A stretch of DNA of 64,000 bases from Psychrobacter coccoides (GTDB lineage: Bacteria; Pseudomonadota; Gammaproteobacteria; Pseudomonadales; Moraxellaceae), in assembly GCF_017498085.1 (NCBI RefSeq), contig NZ_JAGBKM010000003.1, positions 86,033 to 150,032 on the forward strand, written 5' to 3'. Within the stretch, counting starts at the first letter, position 1. Each line of letters begins with the position of its first letter. A program made the translations under genes and the position numbers. The notes under the pieces were generated by a model. It was not told the origin of the DNA. It ran no database searches and saw only the letters and a list, made by a program, of their open reading frames with translations. This document shows, one piece after another, positions 44,190-54,138 of this stretch.

Positions 44190-45281
44190 TTACGCCTTAT
44201 CTGCCATCTCATTTGCCATGACCAGCGCTTGATACAAGCTACTCGCACTCGCTCCGCCCTTACCAGCCAAGTCTAGCGCCGTACCATGATCAACTGAGGT
44301 ACGAATATAAGGCAACCCTAGAGTTAAATTGACCGTATCACCAAAGCCGTGTGACTTGAGCACAGGCAGACCTTGGTCATGATACATGGCGATGACGGCA
44401 TCACAGTTTTTTAGATGCTGGGAAGTAAACAAGGTATCGGCTGGCATCGCTTCAGAAATATTCACACCTTTAGCGATAAACTCATGCAAGACTGGATTGA
44501 TAATCTCAATCTCCTCTACGCCCAAGTGCCCCCCTTCACCAGCATGCGGGTTCAGGCCACAGACCAATATCCGTGGTTGTTCTATACCAAATTTTTCTCG
44601 CATCTCATCAAGGACAATCTGCACCGTCTGTCGCACATTATCTTTAGTCACCACATTAGGCACTTCTTTTAGGGGCACGTGGGTCGTGACCAAGGCGACT
44701 TTCATGGCTTGATTGGCCAGCATCATCACTACTTTATCGCAGCCGCTTTTTTGCATAAAAAACTCGGTATGACCACTAAACATGGTGCCATCGAGCAGCT
44801 TAATATTGGCATCGATGAGCGCTGACTTTTGTAATGGCCCTGTGACGATAGCGGCGACGATACCTCTAACCGCCAGCTGATGTGCAATCTCTAACTGCCT
44901 GGCCACCATGATGGCATTGTTGATATCAATACGACCTGCGACCACAGGCGCACCGCAATTTACCTCGAGCAAAGTAAAGGCATCAGGAGAATTGCCGTTT
45001 TCATTATCAACCTTTTTATCAGCAGTCGTTTGATCTGTCATTTGCCGAGCAAACTCGTCAATATCCATAGGCGCCGCTATGGTTTGCCAAGTAGGACGGT
45101 TTTTTAGCACACCAGCAGCAACAAGCTCATCGGCTCGTGCCGACATGGCCTCATGCTCAGCAAGCACCCAGATAGGCCGAGCGAAGTCTTGCAGTTTGTC
45201 TTCTGCTGCCAGTAGTAGCACCACATCCATACCGATACCAGCAGGCTCACCTGTGGTGATTAACAAGGGTTGTTGTTTCAT
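44190..45281 (-). CDS. pdxA: 4-Hydroxythreonine-4-phosphate dehydrogenase
   Basis: 363 residues (usual about 330). Oxidises 4-phosphohydroxy-L-threonine in pyridoxal-5'-phosphate synthesis. Motifs: ITTGEPAGIGMDV, HVPLKEVPNVVT, CGLNPHAGEGGHLG, AMYHDQGLPVLKSHGFGDTVN and IRTSVDHGTALDLAGKG. A charged insert at about residues 75-110 (ADKKVDNENGNS region) accounts for the extra length. It precedes rsmA and apaH. Confidence 0.96.
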   Translation of the reverse strand: MKQQPLLITTGEPAGIGMDVVLLLAAEDKLQDFARPIWVLAEHEAMSARADELVAAGVLKNRPTWQTIAAPMDIDEFARQMTDQTTADKKVDNENGNSPDAFTLLEVNCGAPVVAGRIDINNAIMVARQLEIAHQLAVRGIVAAIVTGPLQKSALIDANIKLLDGTMFSGHTEFFMQKSGCDKVVMMLANQAMKVALVTTHVPLKEVPNVVTKDNVRQTVQIVLDEMREKFGIEQPRILVCGLNPHAGEGGHLGVEEIEIINPVLHEFIAKGVNISEAMPADTLFTSQHLKNCDAVIAMYHDQGLPVLKSHGFGDTVNLTLGLPYIRTSVDHGTALDLAGKGGASASSLYQALVMANEMADKA

Positions 45282-45838
45282 TTTAACTAACTTCCTTATT
45301 TTAGTCTTAGAATCTGATTAAACATCAGATATTATTATGTTTTTTATAAGAGACAGTGTGGTTAAGTATAACATCTCAATAGTAGATAGCACTTGAAGCC
45401 CTGCTGATCTGTACACAGATAATACAGACAGCGTGACTGATGCGCTGATGATTGTCACTAAAAAAATGCCGGAATGTGCTACACTTTCGCATCCGATTGC
45501 AGCAGCAACTGATATCTTAATGGGGCTTTTTTGTCGCTGCGATTTAGACCGTGTGAGCCGCAGCCCGTTTAAAAGACCGCTTTACTAGGGCCTGTCCTCA
45601 TTTTAAAAATGGCGATAAAAATGAGATTAATCGCCGTCAAACAAGGAAAGTAGCGCAGATAATATCGAGATATTAGTCAGCTATTTGACACCGTTTGGCC
45701 AGATTTAGCCATTTTTAGCCCATTTAGATGGCTATCGATTGAATTGAGGACACGCCCTAGCGTTCGCACGTCTTATGAGCAACCGCTCGTATCAATGTTG
45801 ACATACCCTATACCGACTTTTGGAAAATCTAAGCACTC
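45282..45838. other. Intergenic region between pdxA and dnaB
   Basis: 557 bp between divergent genes. It holds R1 copy B (45586-45759). No ORF or RNA gene recognised. The dnaB promoter would lie in the last 80 bp, but I could not assign it. Confidence 0.6.
45586..45759 (+). repeat. R1 inverted-repeat element (MITE-like), copy B
   Basis: 170-bp core (45588-45757) between TA dinucleotides. Same orientation as copy A. Ends GGGCCTGTCCTCATTTT and, read inward from the right, GGGCGTGTCCTCAATTC. Ends 79 bp before the dnaB start. Confidence 0.9.
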
Positions 45839-47242
45839 ATGGCAGAATCAAGCACAACCGAAGACATACTCAATCAGCAGCCGCCTCATAATATTGATAT
45901 TGAAAAGGCACTCCTGGCTTCTTTGATGAGTATCGAAGAAGCCTATGACAAGATTGCTGACATCGTTACCAAAGATGACTTTTACGCTGGACGTCATCAG
46001 CATATTTTTGATGCCATTGCGCACTTAGCAGCGGTCAATGAGCCTTACGACACTGTTATGGTACATGATTGGCTGGAGGCACAAAAGCTCCTTAAATCTG
46101 CAGGGGGTGACAGTTACTTGGCAGACATTTTAAGCCAAAGCCCTGCGACACTCTTTAACTTGACCGCTTATGCTCAGCGGGTTCGAGAGCTGTCTACCCT
46201 GCGCCAGCTTATTACCACTGGCAATGATATGCTGAGCTTGGCATACAACCCTAAGGACCAGACAGTCAGCGATATCTTGGATAACGTTGAGGGCAAAATA
46301 TTCAGCATCAATGAGCAGCATAATAAACGTGCCGAGCAGCGTGGTCCTGTGGGGATTACCTCGGTATTGACCAATGTCATTGATCAGATTCAGGAGCTTA
46401 AATCCAATCCTGATGGTATGATTGGCTTGCAGACGCCATTCGTTGAACTCAACAATAAAACCCAAGGCCTGCAAGCCGGCGACTTAATCATCGTCGCTGC
46501 CCGCCCTTCTATGGGTAAAACCACCTTTGCCATGAACTTGGCTGAAGGCGTTTTATTTAATGAAGATTTGCCTGTGGTGGTGTTTTCGATGGAAATGCCC
46601 GCAGAGTCTATCGTCATGCGTTTGCTGTCATCTTGGGGCGCCATCAACCAAACCCACTTACGTTCAGGACAAATGAACGAAGATGAGTGGGCAAAAATGA
46701 TGAATGCCATTCAGCACCTACAATCTAAGCACTTATATATTGATGACAGTACGGCATTGCCACCGTCTGAGCTACGCTCACGCTGTCGCCGCATCGCCAA
46801 AAACCATGATGGCAAGCTGGGTGCTATCGTTGTCGACTATTTGCAGCTGATGAAGGTTCCTAGTCTCGACGGCAACCGTGTGGGCGAGATTTCTGAGATT
46901 TCCCGCAGCTTAAAAGCATTGGCACGTGAGCTTGAATGCCCTGTTATCGCTCTATCACAGCTCAACCGCAGTCTAGAAAACCGCCCTAACAAGCGCCCCA
47001 TCATGTCAGACTTACGTGAGTCAGGAGCGATTGAGCAGGACGCTGACTTGATTATGTTCATCTACCGTGATGAGGTCTATAATGAAAACTCAGACCTAAA
47101 AGGCGTGGCTGAAATCATTATTGGTAAACAGCGTAACGGCCCTATTGGGACGGTGCGTTTGGGCTTTGAAGGGCAGTTTACTCGCTTTATCAACCTAACC
47201 CCTGAATACTATCAAAATGTCAGTTTTGAAAATGATGAATAA
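45839..47242 (+). CDS. dnaB: Replicative DNA helicase
   Basis: 467 residues, hexameric 5'-3' helicase of the replisome. N-terminal collar (about 15-120: PPHNIDIEKALLASLMSI), RecA-type motor with Walker A ARPSMGKTTFAMN, Walker B VVDYLQLM, and the DNA-binding LRESGAIEQDADLIMF. No intein. It is directly upstream of alr, as in E. coli (dnaB-alr). Confidence 0.98.
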   Translation: MAESSTTEDILNQQPPHNIDIEKALLASLMSIEEAYDKIADIVTKDDFYAGRHQHIFDAIAHLAAVNEPYDTVMVHDWLEAQKLLKSAGGDSYLADILSQSPATLFNLTAYAQRVRELSTLRQLITTGNDMLSLAYNPKDQTVSDILDNVEGKIFSINEQHNKRAEQRGPVGITSVLTNVIDQIQELKSNPDGMIGLQTPFVELNNKTQGLQAGDLIIVAARPSMGKTTFAMNLAEGVLFNEDLPVVVFSMEMPAESIVMRLLSSWGAINQTHLRSGQMNEDEWAKMMNAIQHLQSKHLYIDDSTALPPSELRSRCRRIAKNHDGKLGAIVVDYLQLMKVPSLDGNRVGEISEISRSLKALARELECPVIALSQLNRSLENRPNKRPIMSDLRESGAIEQDADLIMFIYRDEVYNENSDLKGVAEIIIGKQRNGPIGTVRLGFEGQFTRFINLTPEYYQNVSFENDE

Positions 47243-47296
47243 GCAAAGCTTGGTATAATCAGTAAGACATAAAGTCAGTCCAATATAAAACAGACA

Positions 47297-47388
47297 CAGT
47301 GAAACCGGTATAAGTTTTACTGGCCTGCTGTGCCAACGAGGACTGCATAATCACAACTTAAAAAAGCAGCCCAGTCCTGTGGTACTGT
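47297..47388 (+). repeat. R2 short palindromic repeat, copy d
   Basis: It contains ACCGGTATAAGTTTTACTGG, CTGCTGTGCC, GAGGACTGCATAA and AGCAGCCCAGT in R2 order. Outer ends ACAGTG and TACTGT are inverted. Located in the dnaB-alr gap. Confidence 0.65.
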
Positions 47389-47475
47389 TAAAGTGAATGA
47401 GCGCCACCTCTTTACCCTAACCATTTGCTAACCATTTGTTTTATTACAACAACCTTGCCAACACAGAACCCCATT

Positions 47476-48582
47476 ATGCGTACGATTACCATCAAACCAG
47501 AAGCTTTAACCCATAACCTCACTCAAGCCAAACAACGGGCCCCAAACGCTAAAGTACTCGCTATGGTAAAAGCCAACGCTTATGGCCATGGCGTGGCGAT
47601 GGTGCTGCCGGCTTTGCAGCAAGCAGACGGGATTGGGGTGGCCACTATTGATGAAGCTTTAGAAGCAAGACAGCTTGGCTGGCATAAAACCATCGGTTTA
47701 GTCGAAGGCGCATTTAGTGCTGATGAATGGCAAACCGCCATTACACACGATATCAGCTGTGTGATTCATCATGCGCCACAACTAGACTGGGCCCTAAGAC
47801 TTCTGCCGCCTACCGACAGTGCTGCAGGTGTGGTTTGGCTAAAATACAATACTGGTATGAATCGTTTAGGTTTTGACGACAATGCGATTGTAAAAGCGGC
47901 GCAGCGTTTACATGATGCTGGTTACCAGCTCATTCTCACAACACACTTTGCCAATGCCGATGATCGCAGCCACCCTTTAAATGCGATACAGATACAGCGG
48001 TTTTCAGACATGCTCAATCATTTGCAGAGTCATGTCAGTCCCGATATTCAGGGTTCGTTGTGTAACTCGGCTGGCCTCGTCAACTTCCCAGAGCATCATA
48101 ATGATTGGGTGCGCCCAGGCATCATGCTTTATGGCAGCTCTCCTATCATTGATCAGTCAGCTGAGGACTTAAACCTACAGCCTGCGATGGAGTTTTGCGC
48201 ACAGATTATGGCCATACAGACGGTCAAGGCCGGTGAAGGCATTGGTTATGGTAGCCGCTGGATCGCTCAACAAGACACCAAGACGGCGCTGGTAAGTATT
48301 GGTTATGGCGACGGCTACCCTCGTGTCATCAGTGATGATGCTTATGTCTGCGTCATCGATACAACAAACCACAGCAGCCATGCCTGCCCAGTCCGAGGGC
48401 GGGTTGCGATGGATATGATCGTCATTGATTTGAGCGCGGTGCCAGTAGATGTTGCCCTTGATAGTACAGTCGTGCTTTGGGGCAGCTCGCCTACTGTCGA
48501 CGAAGTGGCCTCTCATGCCGGTACGATTGGTTATGAGCTATTATGCAGGCTCAGCCAACGCCCCACACGCAAACTTGGTTAA
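47476..48582 (+). CDS. alr: Alanine racemase
   Basis: 368 residues. Supplies D-alanine for peptidoglycan. From ATG 47476 (MRTITIKPEALTHNL); the frame is open to 47425, but the upstream part lacks similarity. PLP-lysine at K32 in AMVKANAYGHG, the Tyr-containing GEGIGYGSRW (catalytic base region), GYGDGYPR and VRGRVAMDMIVIDL. Fold type III barrel plus C-terminal domain. Follows dnaB. Confidence 0.96.
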   Translation: MRTITIKPEALTHNLTQAKQRAPNAKVLAMVKANAYGHGVAMVLPALQQADGIGVATIDEALEARQLGWHKTIGLVEGAFSADEWQTAITHDISCVIHHAPQLDWALRLLPPTDSAAGVVWLKYNTGMNRLGFDDNAIVKAAQRLHDAGYQLILTTHFANADDRSHPLNAIQIQRFSDMLNHLQSHVSPDIQGSLCNSAGLVNFPEHHNDWVRPGIMLYGSSPIIDQSAEDLNLQPAMEFCAQIMAIQTVKAGEGIGYGSRWIAQQDTKTALVSIGYGDGYPRVISDDAYVCVIDTTNHSSHACPVRGRVAMDMIVIDLSAVPVDVALDSTVVLWGSSPTVDEVASHAGTIGYELLCRLSQRPTRKLG

Positions 48583-48612
48583 AACACTTAAACTATTTTA
48601 GAAAATTTGGCG

Positions 48613-48640
48613 TTTACATTAAAGGTAATTACGCTATACT
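48613..48640 (+). promoter_or_regulatory. Promoter of argF
   Basis: -35 TTTACA (48613-48618), 16-nt spacer, -10 TATACT (48635-48640), about 95 bp before the argF start. No ARG box was recognised. Confidence 0.65.
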
Positions 48641-48739
48641 AAAAGTTTGTTGTCGCCATGGCTTAGTAGCTGTTTATCACTAATGAGCCATTGACGGCGG
48701 ATAACGTTTCATTGACCGTGATCGACTGCTAGGATTGCT

Positions 48740-49663
48740 ATGAGTTTGCGCCACTTTTTAACCCTATCTGATTTAACCAAACAAGAATTACAAAACCTTA
48801 TTAAACGCGCAAGCGAGCTGCGTAAAATGCAACATGCAGGCGAGATCTATCAACCTTTTGTTGGACGTACGCTTGGCATGATTTTTGAGAAATCATCGAC
48901 CCGTACTCGTATCTCATTTGAAACCGGCATGGGACAGTTTGGGGGCAGTGCGATATTTTTGTCACCTAATGATACTCAGCTTGGACGTGGCGAACCATTA
49001 GAAGACTCCGCTCGTGTCATCTCTAGTATGGTTGATATCATCATGATTCGTACCTTTGGTCATGAAAAAGTCGAAACCTTTGCAGAATACTCTAGCGTGC
49101 CTATTATCAACGCTTTAACCGATGATTTTCACCCCTGTCAGCTGCTTGCTGATATGCAAACCTATCACGAGCACCGAGGCAGTATCGAGAATAAAATCGT
49201 CACCTGGGTCGGTGATGGCAATAACATGTGTGCGTCTTTTATGCAGGCAGCAAATCAATTCGGTTTTGAGCTGCGTGTGGCAGCGCCTTATGGCTTTGAG
49301 CCTGACCCAAAACTGATGGAGCGCTTCTCTCACTGCGTGAGTTTGGTCGAAAACGTACAGGATGCGGCAAAGGATTCTAACCTGATTGTCACTGACGTCT
49401 GGGCAAGTATGGGACAAGAGTCTGAGCAAAATACCCGTGCTCGCCGGTTTGCCCCTTATCAAGTCACGCCATCTTTACTCGACAAAGCAGATCCAGATGT
49501 GCTGTTTATGCACTGCTTGCCAGCGCACCGTGGTGAGGAGATTTCGCACGATATGCTTGATGATCCACGCTCTGTCGTCTGGGATGAAGCCGAAAACCGC
49601 TTGCATGCACAAAAAGCACTGATGGAGTTTTTGCTAAAAGATAAGATCAAACTGCCTGCTTAA
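48740..49663 (+). CDS. argF: Ornithine carbamoyltransferase
   Basis: 307 residues. Transfers carbamoyl phosphate to ornithine to give citrulline (arginine synthesis). Motifs: the carbamoyl-phosphate loop [27 protein letters not shown], and the ornithine-binding [13 protein letters not shown]. Ending KDKIKLPA. Free-standing gene after alr. An R1 element follows 40 bp downstream. Confidence 0.96.
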   Translation: MSLRHFLTLSDLTKQELQNLIKRASELRKMQHAGEIYQPFVGRTLGMIFEKSSTRTRISFETGMGQFGGSAIFLSPNDTQLGRGEPLEDSARVISSMVDIIMIRTFGHEKVETFAEYSSVPIINALTDDFHPCQLLADMQTYHEHRGSIENKIVTWVGDGNNMCASFMQAANQFGFELRVAAPYGFEPDPKLMERFSHCVSLVENVQDAAKDSNLIVTDVWASMGQESEQNTRARRFAPYQVTPSLLDKADPDVLFMHCLPAHRGEEISHDMLDDPRSVVWDEAENRLHAQKALMEFLLKDKIKLPA

Positions 49664-49984
49664 TAAGCTATCGCTGTTATACAGAAAGGCAGATTACATG
49701 TATAGGGCGTGTCTTCAATTCAAATGATGATATCTAAATGGGCTAAAAATGGCTAAATTTTGTCATACTGCGTCAAATAACTGGTTAATATCCCGATATT
49801 ATCTGCGTTATTTTCCTTGTCTGACAGCAATTTATCTCATTTTTATGACCATTTTTAAAATGAAGACACGCCCTAAGTAATCTGCCTTTTTATATGCTCA
49901 AGATTTAAGATTATATCAAACCCAGCTTTTGTAGGGTGCGCCCAGCGCACCTGAAAGTCTGCGAATGGTTTAATAATAATTACT
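49664..49984. other. Intergenic region between argF and rpiA
   Basis: 321 bp between convergent genes. It is dominated by R1 copy C (49703-49875). No standard terminator is visible; the R1 foldback could act as one. Confidence 0.55.
49703..49875 (-). repeat. R1 inverted-repeat element (MITE-like), copy C
   Basis: 169-bp core (49705-49873) flanked by TA, in inverted orientation to copies A, B and D. Ends GGGCGTGTCTTCAATTC and, from the other side, GGGCGTGTCTTCATTTT. Both carry TCTTC where the other copies have TCCTC, so the two ends changed in step. Confidence 0.9.
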
Positions 49985-50644
49985 CTAACGCATGATTGTC
50001 TCAACGCCATTATCGCCAGCTTTTAGCAGCACATCAGCTTGGTTGGCTGCAAAAATACCATTGCACACCACCCCAACGATATTGTTGAGCTCTTTTTCTA
50101 ATGCGATAGGATTACTCACATCCAAGTCATAGACATCTAAAATGACATTGCCATAATCAGTGACAAAACCTTCACGATATACTGGCTCTGCACCCATTTC
50201 CGCAAGTTGCCTTGCCACGTAAGAACGTGCTTGTGGCAACACTTCAATTGGTACTGGAAAATTTCGGCCCAATATATCGACACGTTTGCTATTGTCCACC
50301 ATACAAATAAACTTTTTGGAAGCGGCAGCGACGATTTTTTCTCGAGTAAGCGCTCCACCACCACCTTTGATCAATTGTAGGTGTTCATTGACTTCATCTG
50401 CGCCATCAATATAGACATCAAGCGTGCCAGCAAAGTTTAAATCAACCACATCAATCCCAAGTGCTTTTAGTCTATCTTCAGTGACTTGCGAGCTGGCAAC
50501 CGCACCTGCTAGCTTGACGGTTGGTAACAGCTCAATCAAACAGTTCACCGTGCTACCCGTCCCTACGCCCAGTATCATGCCATCTTCGATGTACTGTAGG
50601 GCTGCTTTGGCAGCAGATTTCTTTTGTGTTTGCTGATCACTCAT
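49985..50644 (-). CDS. rpiA: Ribose-5-phosphate isomerase A
   Basis: 219 residues. Interconverts ribose-5-phosphate and ribulose-5-phosphate. Motifs: [59 protein letters not shown] 50644 (MSDQQTQKK) with AAGGA upstream. The frame continues to 50725 into the R1 element, which is spurious. The gene is bracketed by two R1 copies, in opposite orientation. Divergent from ilvA. Confidence 0.96.
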   Translation of the reverse strand: MSDQQTQKKSAAKAALQYIEDGMILGVGTGSTVNCLIELLPTVKLAGAVASSQVTEDRLKALGIDVVDLNFAGTLDVYIDGADEVNEHLQLIKGGGGALTREKIVAAASKKFICMVDNSKRVDILGRNFPVPIEVLPQARSYVARQLAEMGAEPVYREGFVTDYGNVILDVYDLDVSNPIALEKELNNIVGVVCNGIFAANQADVLLKAGDNGVETIMR

Positions 50645-51127
50645 TATAAATCCTTGGCAACGTAAAATATTAAGGCGTGTCCTCATTTTAAAAATGAAGA
50701 TAAAAATGAGATAAATTGCCGTCAAACAAGGAAAATAGCGCAGATAATATCGGGATATTACCTAGCTATTTAACGATGTTTGGCAAGGTTTAGCCATTTT
50801 TAGCCCATTTAGGTATCCTTCGATTGAATTGAGGACACGCCCTAGAGCATGCTGAATATTAAGGTCTATGTATGACCACTTATAGCGGCCATACCTGCTA
50901 TTAATGCGCCGCTATTATAACCGATGGCCCTCATGGTGTCAGCGCTGTATTTTGACAAAAAGACATCTGACTTTATCTAGAGTGTTTTCTATGAATTCAA
51001 CCGGGATTCATGCTCTGTTATAAAAACCACTGTAAAATTTGCAATTGAGCCTTGCAAGATAAGCAAAATCAGCATAGGCTAATCTATTTCATTTTTATCT
51101 CCACTTACTGCCTATTTAGGAATTATT
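50645..51127. other. Intergenic region between rpiA and ilvA
   Basis: 483 bp between divergent genes. It holds R1 copy D (50671-50844), 27 bp from the rpiA start. The remainder has no clear promoter match. Confidence 0.55.
50671..50844 (+). repeat. R1 inverted-repeat element (MITE-like), copy D
   Basis: 170-bp core (50673-50842) flanked by TA. Left end AGGCGTGTCCTCATTTT, one mismatch to the family. Same orientation as copies A and B; interior nearly identical to copy A. Confidence 0.9.
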
Positions 51128-52681
51128 ATGCTATCACGTTGGGTACGAGCCATCTTACAAGCCACTGTCTACGACGTTGCCATTCAGACGCCACTTGAAG
51201 CGGCCCCCAAGTTGACCCAACGTTTTGCTAACGACATTCGTCTAAAACGTGAGGATCTACAACCCGTCAAGTCTTTTAAATTGCGTGGCGCTTATAACCG
51301 CATCAGTCAACTGTCCGATGAACAAAAATCTCGTGGGGTCATCTGCGCCTCAGCCGGTAATCATGCGCAAGGCGTCGCCTACTCAGCTCGCAAGCTTGAC
51401 CTTAATAATATTATCGTCATGCCTACCACCACACCAGACATCAAGGTCAATGCTGTCAGAGCGCTGGGGGGCAATGTCGATCTGCATGGTGATAGCTTCG
51501 ATGAAGCCAACCGCTATGCCATCGAGCGTGCTGAACGTGAAGGCTTGACGTTTATCCCTCCTTATGACGACGAGCTGGTCATTGCAGGCCAAGGCACGAT
51601 TGGTCTTGAGCTGACTCAGCAGTGGCGCAACATGGATTATGTGTTTGTCGCTGTCGGTGGTGGCGGTTTGATATCAGGTGTGGCGGCGTTTTTGGGAGAA
51701 GTGGCGCCACATGTCAAAGTCATTGCTGTAGAAGCTGAACAAGCCGCTTCCTTAAAGGCCGCTATGGAAACAGGCACACGTGTCAAACTTGAGCAAGTTG
51801 GGTTGTTTGTCGATGGGGTTGCCGTTGCTCAAATTGGTGCGCTGCCATTTGAGGTTCTTCAAACGCAAAAGAGCGATGGCTCGGGTACTATCATCGAACC
51901 TGAGGTGGTAACTTGTACCAACGATGAGGTCTGCGCGGCCATAAAAGATGTCTTTGAAGAAAACCGTAGTATTGTTGAGCCTGCTGGTGCGCTATCTATT
52001 GCTGGTATGAAAAAGTATATTCACGCCAATAATTTACAAGGCAAAAACTGCGTCGGTATTGTCTGCGGTGCCAACATGAACTTTGATCGTCTGCGTTATA
52101 TCACTGAACGTACCGAGATTGGTGAGAAAAAAGAAGCCATCTTTGCCGTGACTATTCCAGAGCAAACAGGTGCATTTTTAGACTTTTGCCGCAGCCTACA
52201 AGGCCGTAATATCACTGAATTTAACTATCGAGCAGACAATCAACTGTCACCTGATTCGATGGAGCCTGCTTCGATATTTGTAGGTATCGGACTCAAAGAA
52301 GGCGATAAAGAGCGTCAAACCATCAGTGATCAGCTGGCCAAAGATGGCTATACGGCTTATGACTTAACTGATGATGATATTGCAAAATCACATATCCGTC
52401 ATTTGATTGGTGGCCACGCTCATGTGGAAAATGAGCAATTACTAAAAGTGGTTTTCCCTGAGCGTCCAGGTGCCCTACTGAGTTTCTTAGAAAAGCTGGG
52501 TGATGATTTTAATATCACATTATTCCACTATCGCAACCACGGTGCTGCAGAAGGCCGAGTACTGGTGGGGTTACAAGCTTCTGAGCAAAACTCACGTCAA
52601 TTGCAAGATGCCCTGCTGGATATTGGTTATGATTGTACGATGCTCAATGACAATATTGGTTATCAGCTGTTTTTAAAATAA
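51128..52681 (+). CDS. ilvA: Threonine ammonia-lyase, biosynthetic
   Basis: 517 residues. Deaminates threonine to 2-oxobutanoate, the first step of isoleucine synthesis. PLP domain with KREDLQPVKSFKLRGAYNRI (PLP Lys51), CASAGNHAQGVAYSAR, VGGGGLISGVA and GANMNFDRLRY. Two C-terminal ACT-like regulatory domains at about 340-420 and 430-510 (VVFPERPGALLSFLEKLG) indicate allosteric control by isoleucine, as in the E. coli enzyme. Adjacent, divergent, to rpiA. Confidence 0.97.
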   Translation: MLSRWVRAILQATVYDVAIQTPLEAAPKLTQRFANDIRLKREDLQPVKSFKLRGAYNRISQLSDEQKSRGVICASAGNHAQGVAYSARKLDLNNIIVMPTTTPDIKVNAVRALGGNVDLHGDSFDEANRYAIERAEREGLTFIPPYDDELVIAGQGTIGLELTQQWRNMDYVFVAVGGGGLISGVAAFLGEVAPHVKVIAVEAEQAASLKAAMETGTRVKLEQVGLFVDGVAVAQIGALPFEVLQTQKSDGSGTIIEPEVVTCTNDEVCAAIKDVFEENRSIVEPAGALSIAGMKKYIHANNLQGKNCVGIVCGANMNFDRLRYITERTEIGEKKEAIFAVTIPEQTGAFLDFCRSLQGRNITEFNYRADNQLSPDSMEPASIFVGIGLKEGDKERQTISDQLAKDGYTAYDLTDDDIAKSHIRHLIGGHAHVENEQLLKVVFPERPGALLSFLEKLGDDFNITLFHYRNHGAAEGRVLVGLQASEQNSRQLQDALLDIGYDCTMLNDNIGYQLFLK

Positions 52682-52756
52682 GCAGGCGCTGCAACCTTTT
52701 AATTTACAAAAAAACCGCCATTACTATCTTATATAATTGATACCTATGAGGTTTTG

Positions 52757-53197
52757 ATGAAAAAGGTAAACAAAAACCACAATCAGCCCAGTCATAGTCA
52801 GCCAGATACTGTACGTATGCGTCTGGACAAATGGTTGTGGGCGGCACGGTTTTATCGTACTCGCACCCTAGCCAAAGAAGCGATCGAAAGTGGCAGAGTG
52901 CACTATGCAGGTAGCCGGGTAAAGACCAGCAAAGAGATTGCCGTGGGCGATGAGCTCGATATCCGTCAAGGCTCTGCGACAGCGATGACCGAAAAAACCG
53001 TTATCGTTGAGGCTTTATCTGCCCAACGTGGCAATGCCACTGCTGCCCAGCATCTCTACTCAGAGACTCAGGAGAGCATCGAGCGCCGCGCTTACTATGC
53101 TGAACAGCGTAAGCTTGCTAATCTTGCTCGTCCTGATCATAGACCCAATAAGAAACAGCGCCGTGACTTACAGCGCTTTAAAAACAAGCAAGGGTAA
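52757..53197 (+). CDS. hslR: S4-domain RNA-binding heat-shock protein, Hsp15-like
   Basis: 146 residues (E. coli Hsp15, 133). S4 domain at about 20-75: VRMRLDKWLWAARFYRTRTLAKEAIESGRVHY, typical of Hsp15. The basic C-terminal tail ends RPNKKQRRDLQRFKNKQG. It binds stalled 50S subunits with nascent chain in E. coli. ATG 52757; an in-frame TTG sits directly before it. 75 bp after ilvA. Confidence 0.9.
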   Translation: MKKVNKNHNQPSHSQPDTVRMRLDKWLWAARFYRTRTLAKEAIESGRVHYAGSRVKTSKEIAVGDELDIRQGSATAMTEKTVIVEALSAQRGNATAAQHLYSETQESIERRAYYAEQRKLANLARPDHRPNKKQRRDLQRFKNKQG

Positions 53198-53470
53198 AAC
53201 ACAGTTAGCATCGCTACGTTTTTGAGCATTTAAAACCTAATGACTACTGACTGCGTGATGAGCCCCAACATTTAAATGCATCCCTTGTTATTTACACCAT
53301 TAAACGTTACGCTAAACCTTTAATGCTATATGCCTGATACGCTTATAGCATTTATCTATTTATTCTAATTTTATCCAACCAACCACATGCTAGTGAGCCG
53401 CATTATAACTGCTGGTTTTTATAGCATGTTTTTTTATTGTTAAATGTAAATTTTCATAAAGGGTCATATT

Positions 53471-53968
53471 ATGCAAATTAAAGCGTCTACACCTTCGTCA
53501 GTACTGTTGGTTTGTCTGGGCAATATTTGTAGATCACCCACAGCAGAAGAGATATTTCGTCAGCAAGCGGCTGTCGCAGGGCTGTCAATAAAGATAGACT
53601 CAGCCGGTACCAGCGATTGGCATATCGGTAAAGCTCCTGACCCTCGCTCGCAGCGCCATGCCAAAAGTCAGGGCTATAACCTGAGCAAGCTAGTGGCGCG
53701 GCAAGTCAGTGCAGAAGATTTTTATAATTTTGATCTCATCTTAGCCATGGATGCGCAAAACCTAGCTGATTTGCAAGCGATCAAAGACAGCCTACCAAAT
53801 ACGGACAATAAGCTGGCTAGACTGGCATTGTTTAGCGAAGAAGATCCTAATTATAGTGGCGATGATGTTCCTGATCCCTATCAAGGCGATAATGACGACT
53901 TTGAAGAAGTGATCGAACGTATCGAATCGAGTGTCCAAGGTTGGATTGAGAGCTGGAATGCCATGTAG
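53471..53968 (+). CDS. Low-molecular-weight protein tyrosine phosphatase
   Basis: 165 residues. P-loop C-X5-R as VCLGNICRSPTAEE (Cys15, Arg21). The acid loop is DVPDPYQGD, with the general-acid Asp in DPY. Cytoplasmic phosphatase of the LMW-PTP family. No capsule or polysaccharide genes nearby, so the target is unknown. Start ATG 53471. Confidence 0.93.
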   Translation: MQIKASTPSSVLLVCLGNICRSPTAEEIFRQQAAVAGLSIKIDSAGTSDWHIGKAPDPRSQRHAKSQGYNLSKLVARQVSAEDFYNFDLILAMDAQNLADLQAIKDSLPNTDNKLARLALFSEEDPNYSGDDVPDPYQGDNDDFEEVIERIESSVQGWIESWNAM

Positions 53969-54138
53969 TCGTGTCAATCGCTGCCTCTTATACTCAGGCT
54001 TTACTTTATTATGCACATAAGCCTAGCGGTTTTATCTGATTTTATGTTGTGTATAGCCTATAATAATGAGCGTGTTAGAACTTAATCTCCCATCATGGCT
54101 CTAACCACGCTCAACTATTTGCCACATAGACCTTCTTT

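Noticed and set aside
50645-50725. N-terminal extension of rpiA
   Set aside because: The added residues come from the R1 element and the ribosome binding site supports the start at 50644.
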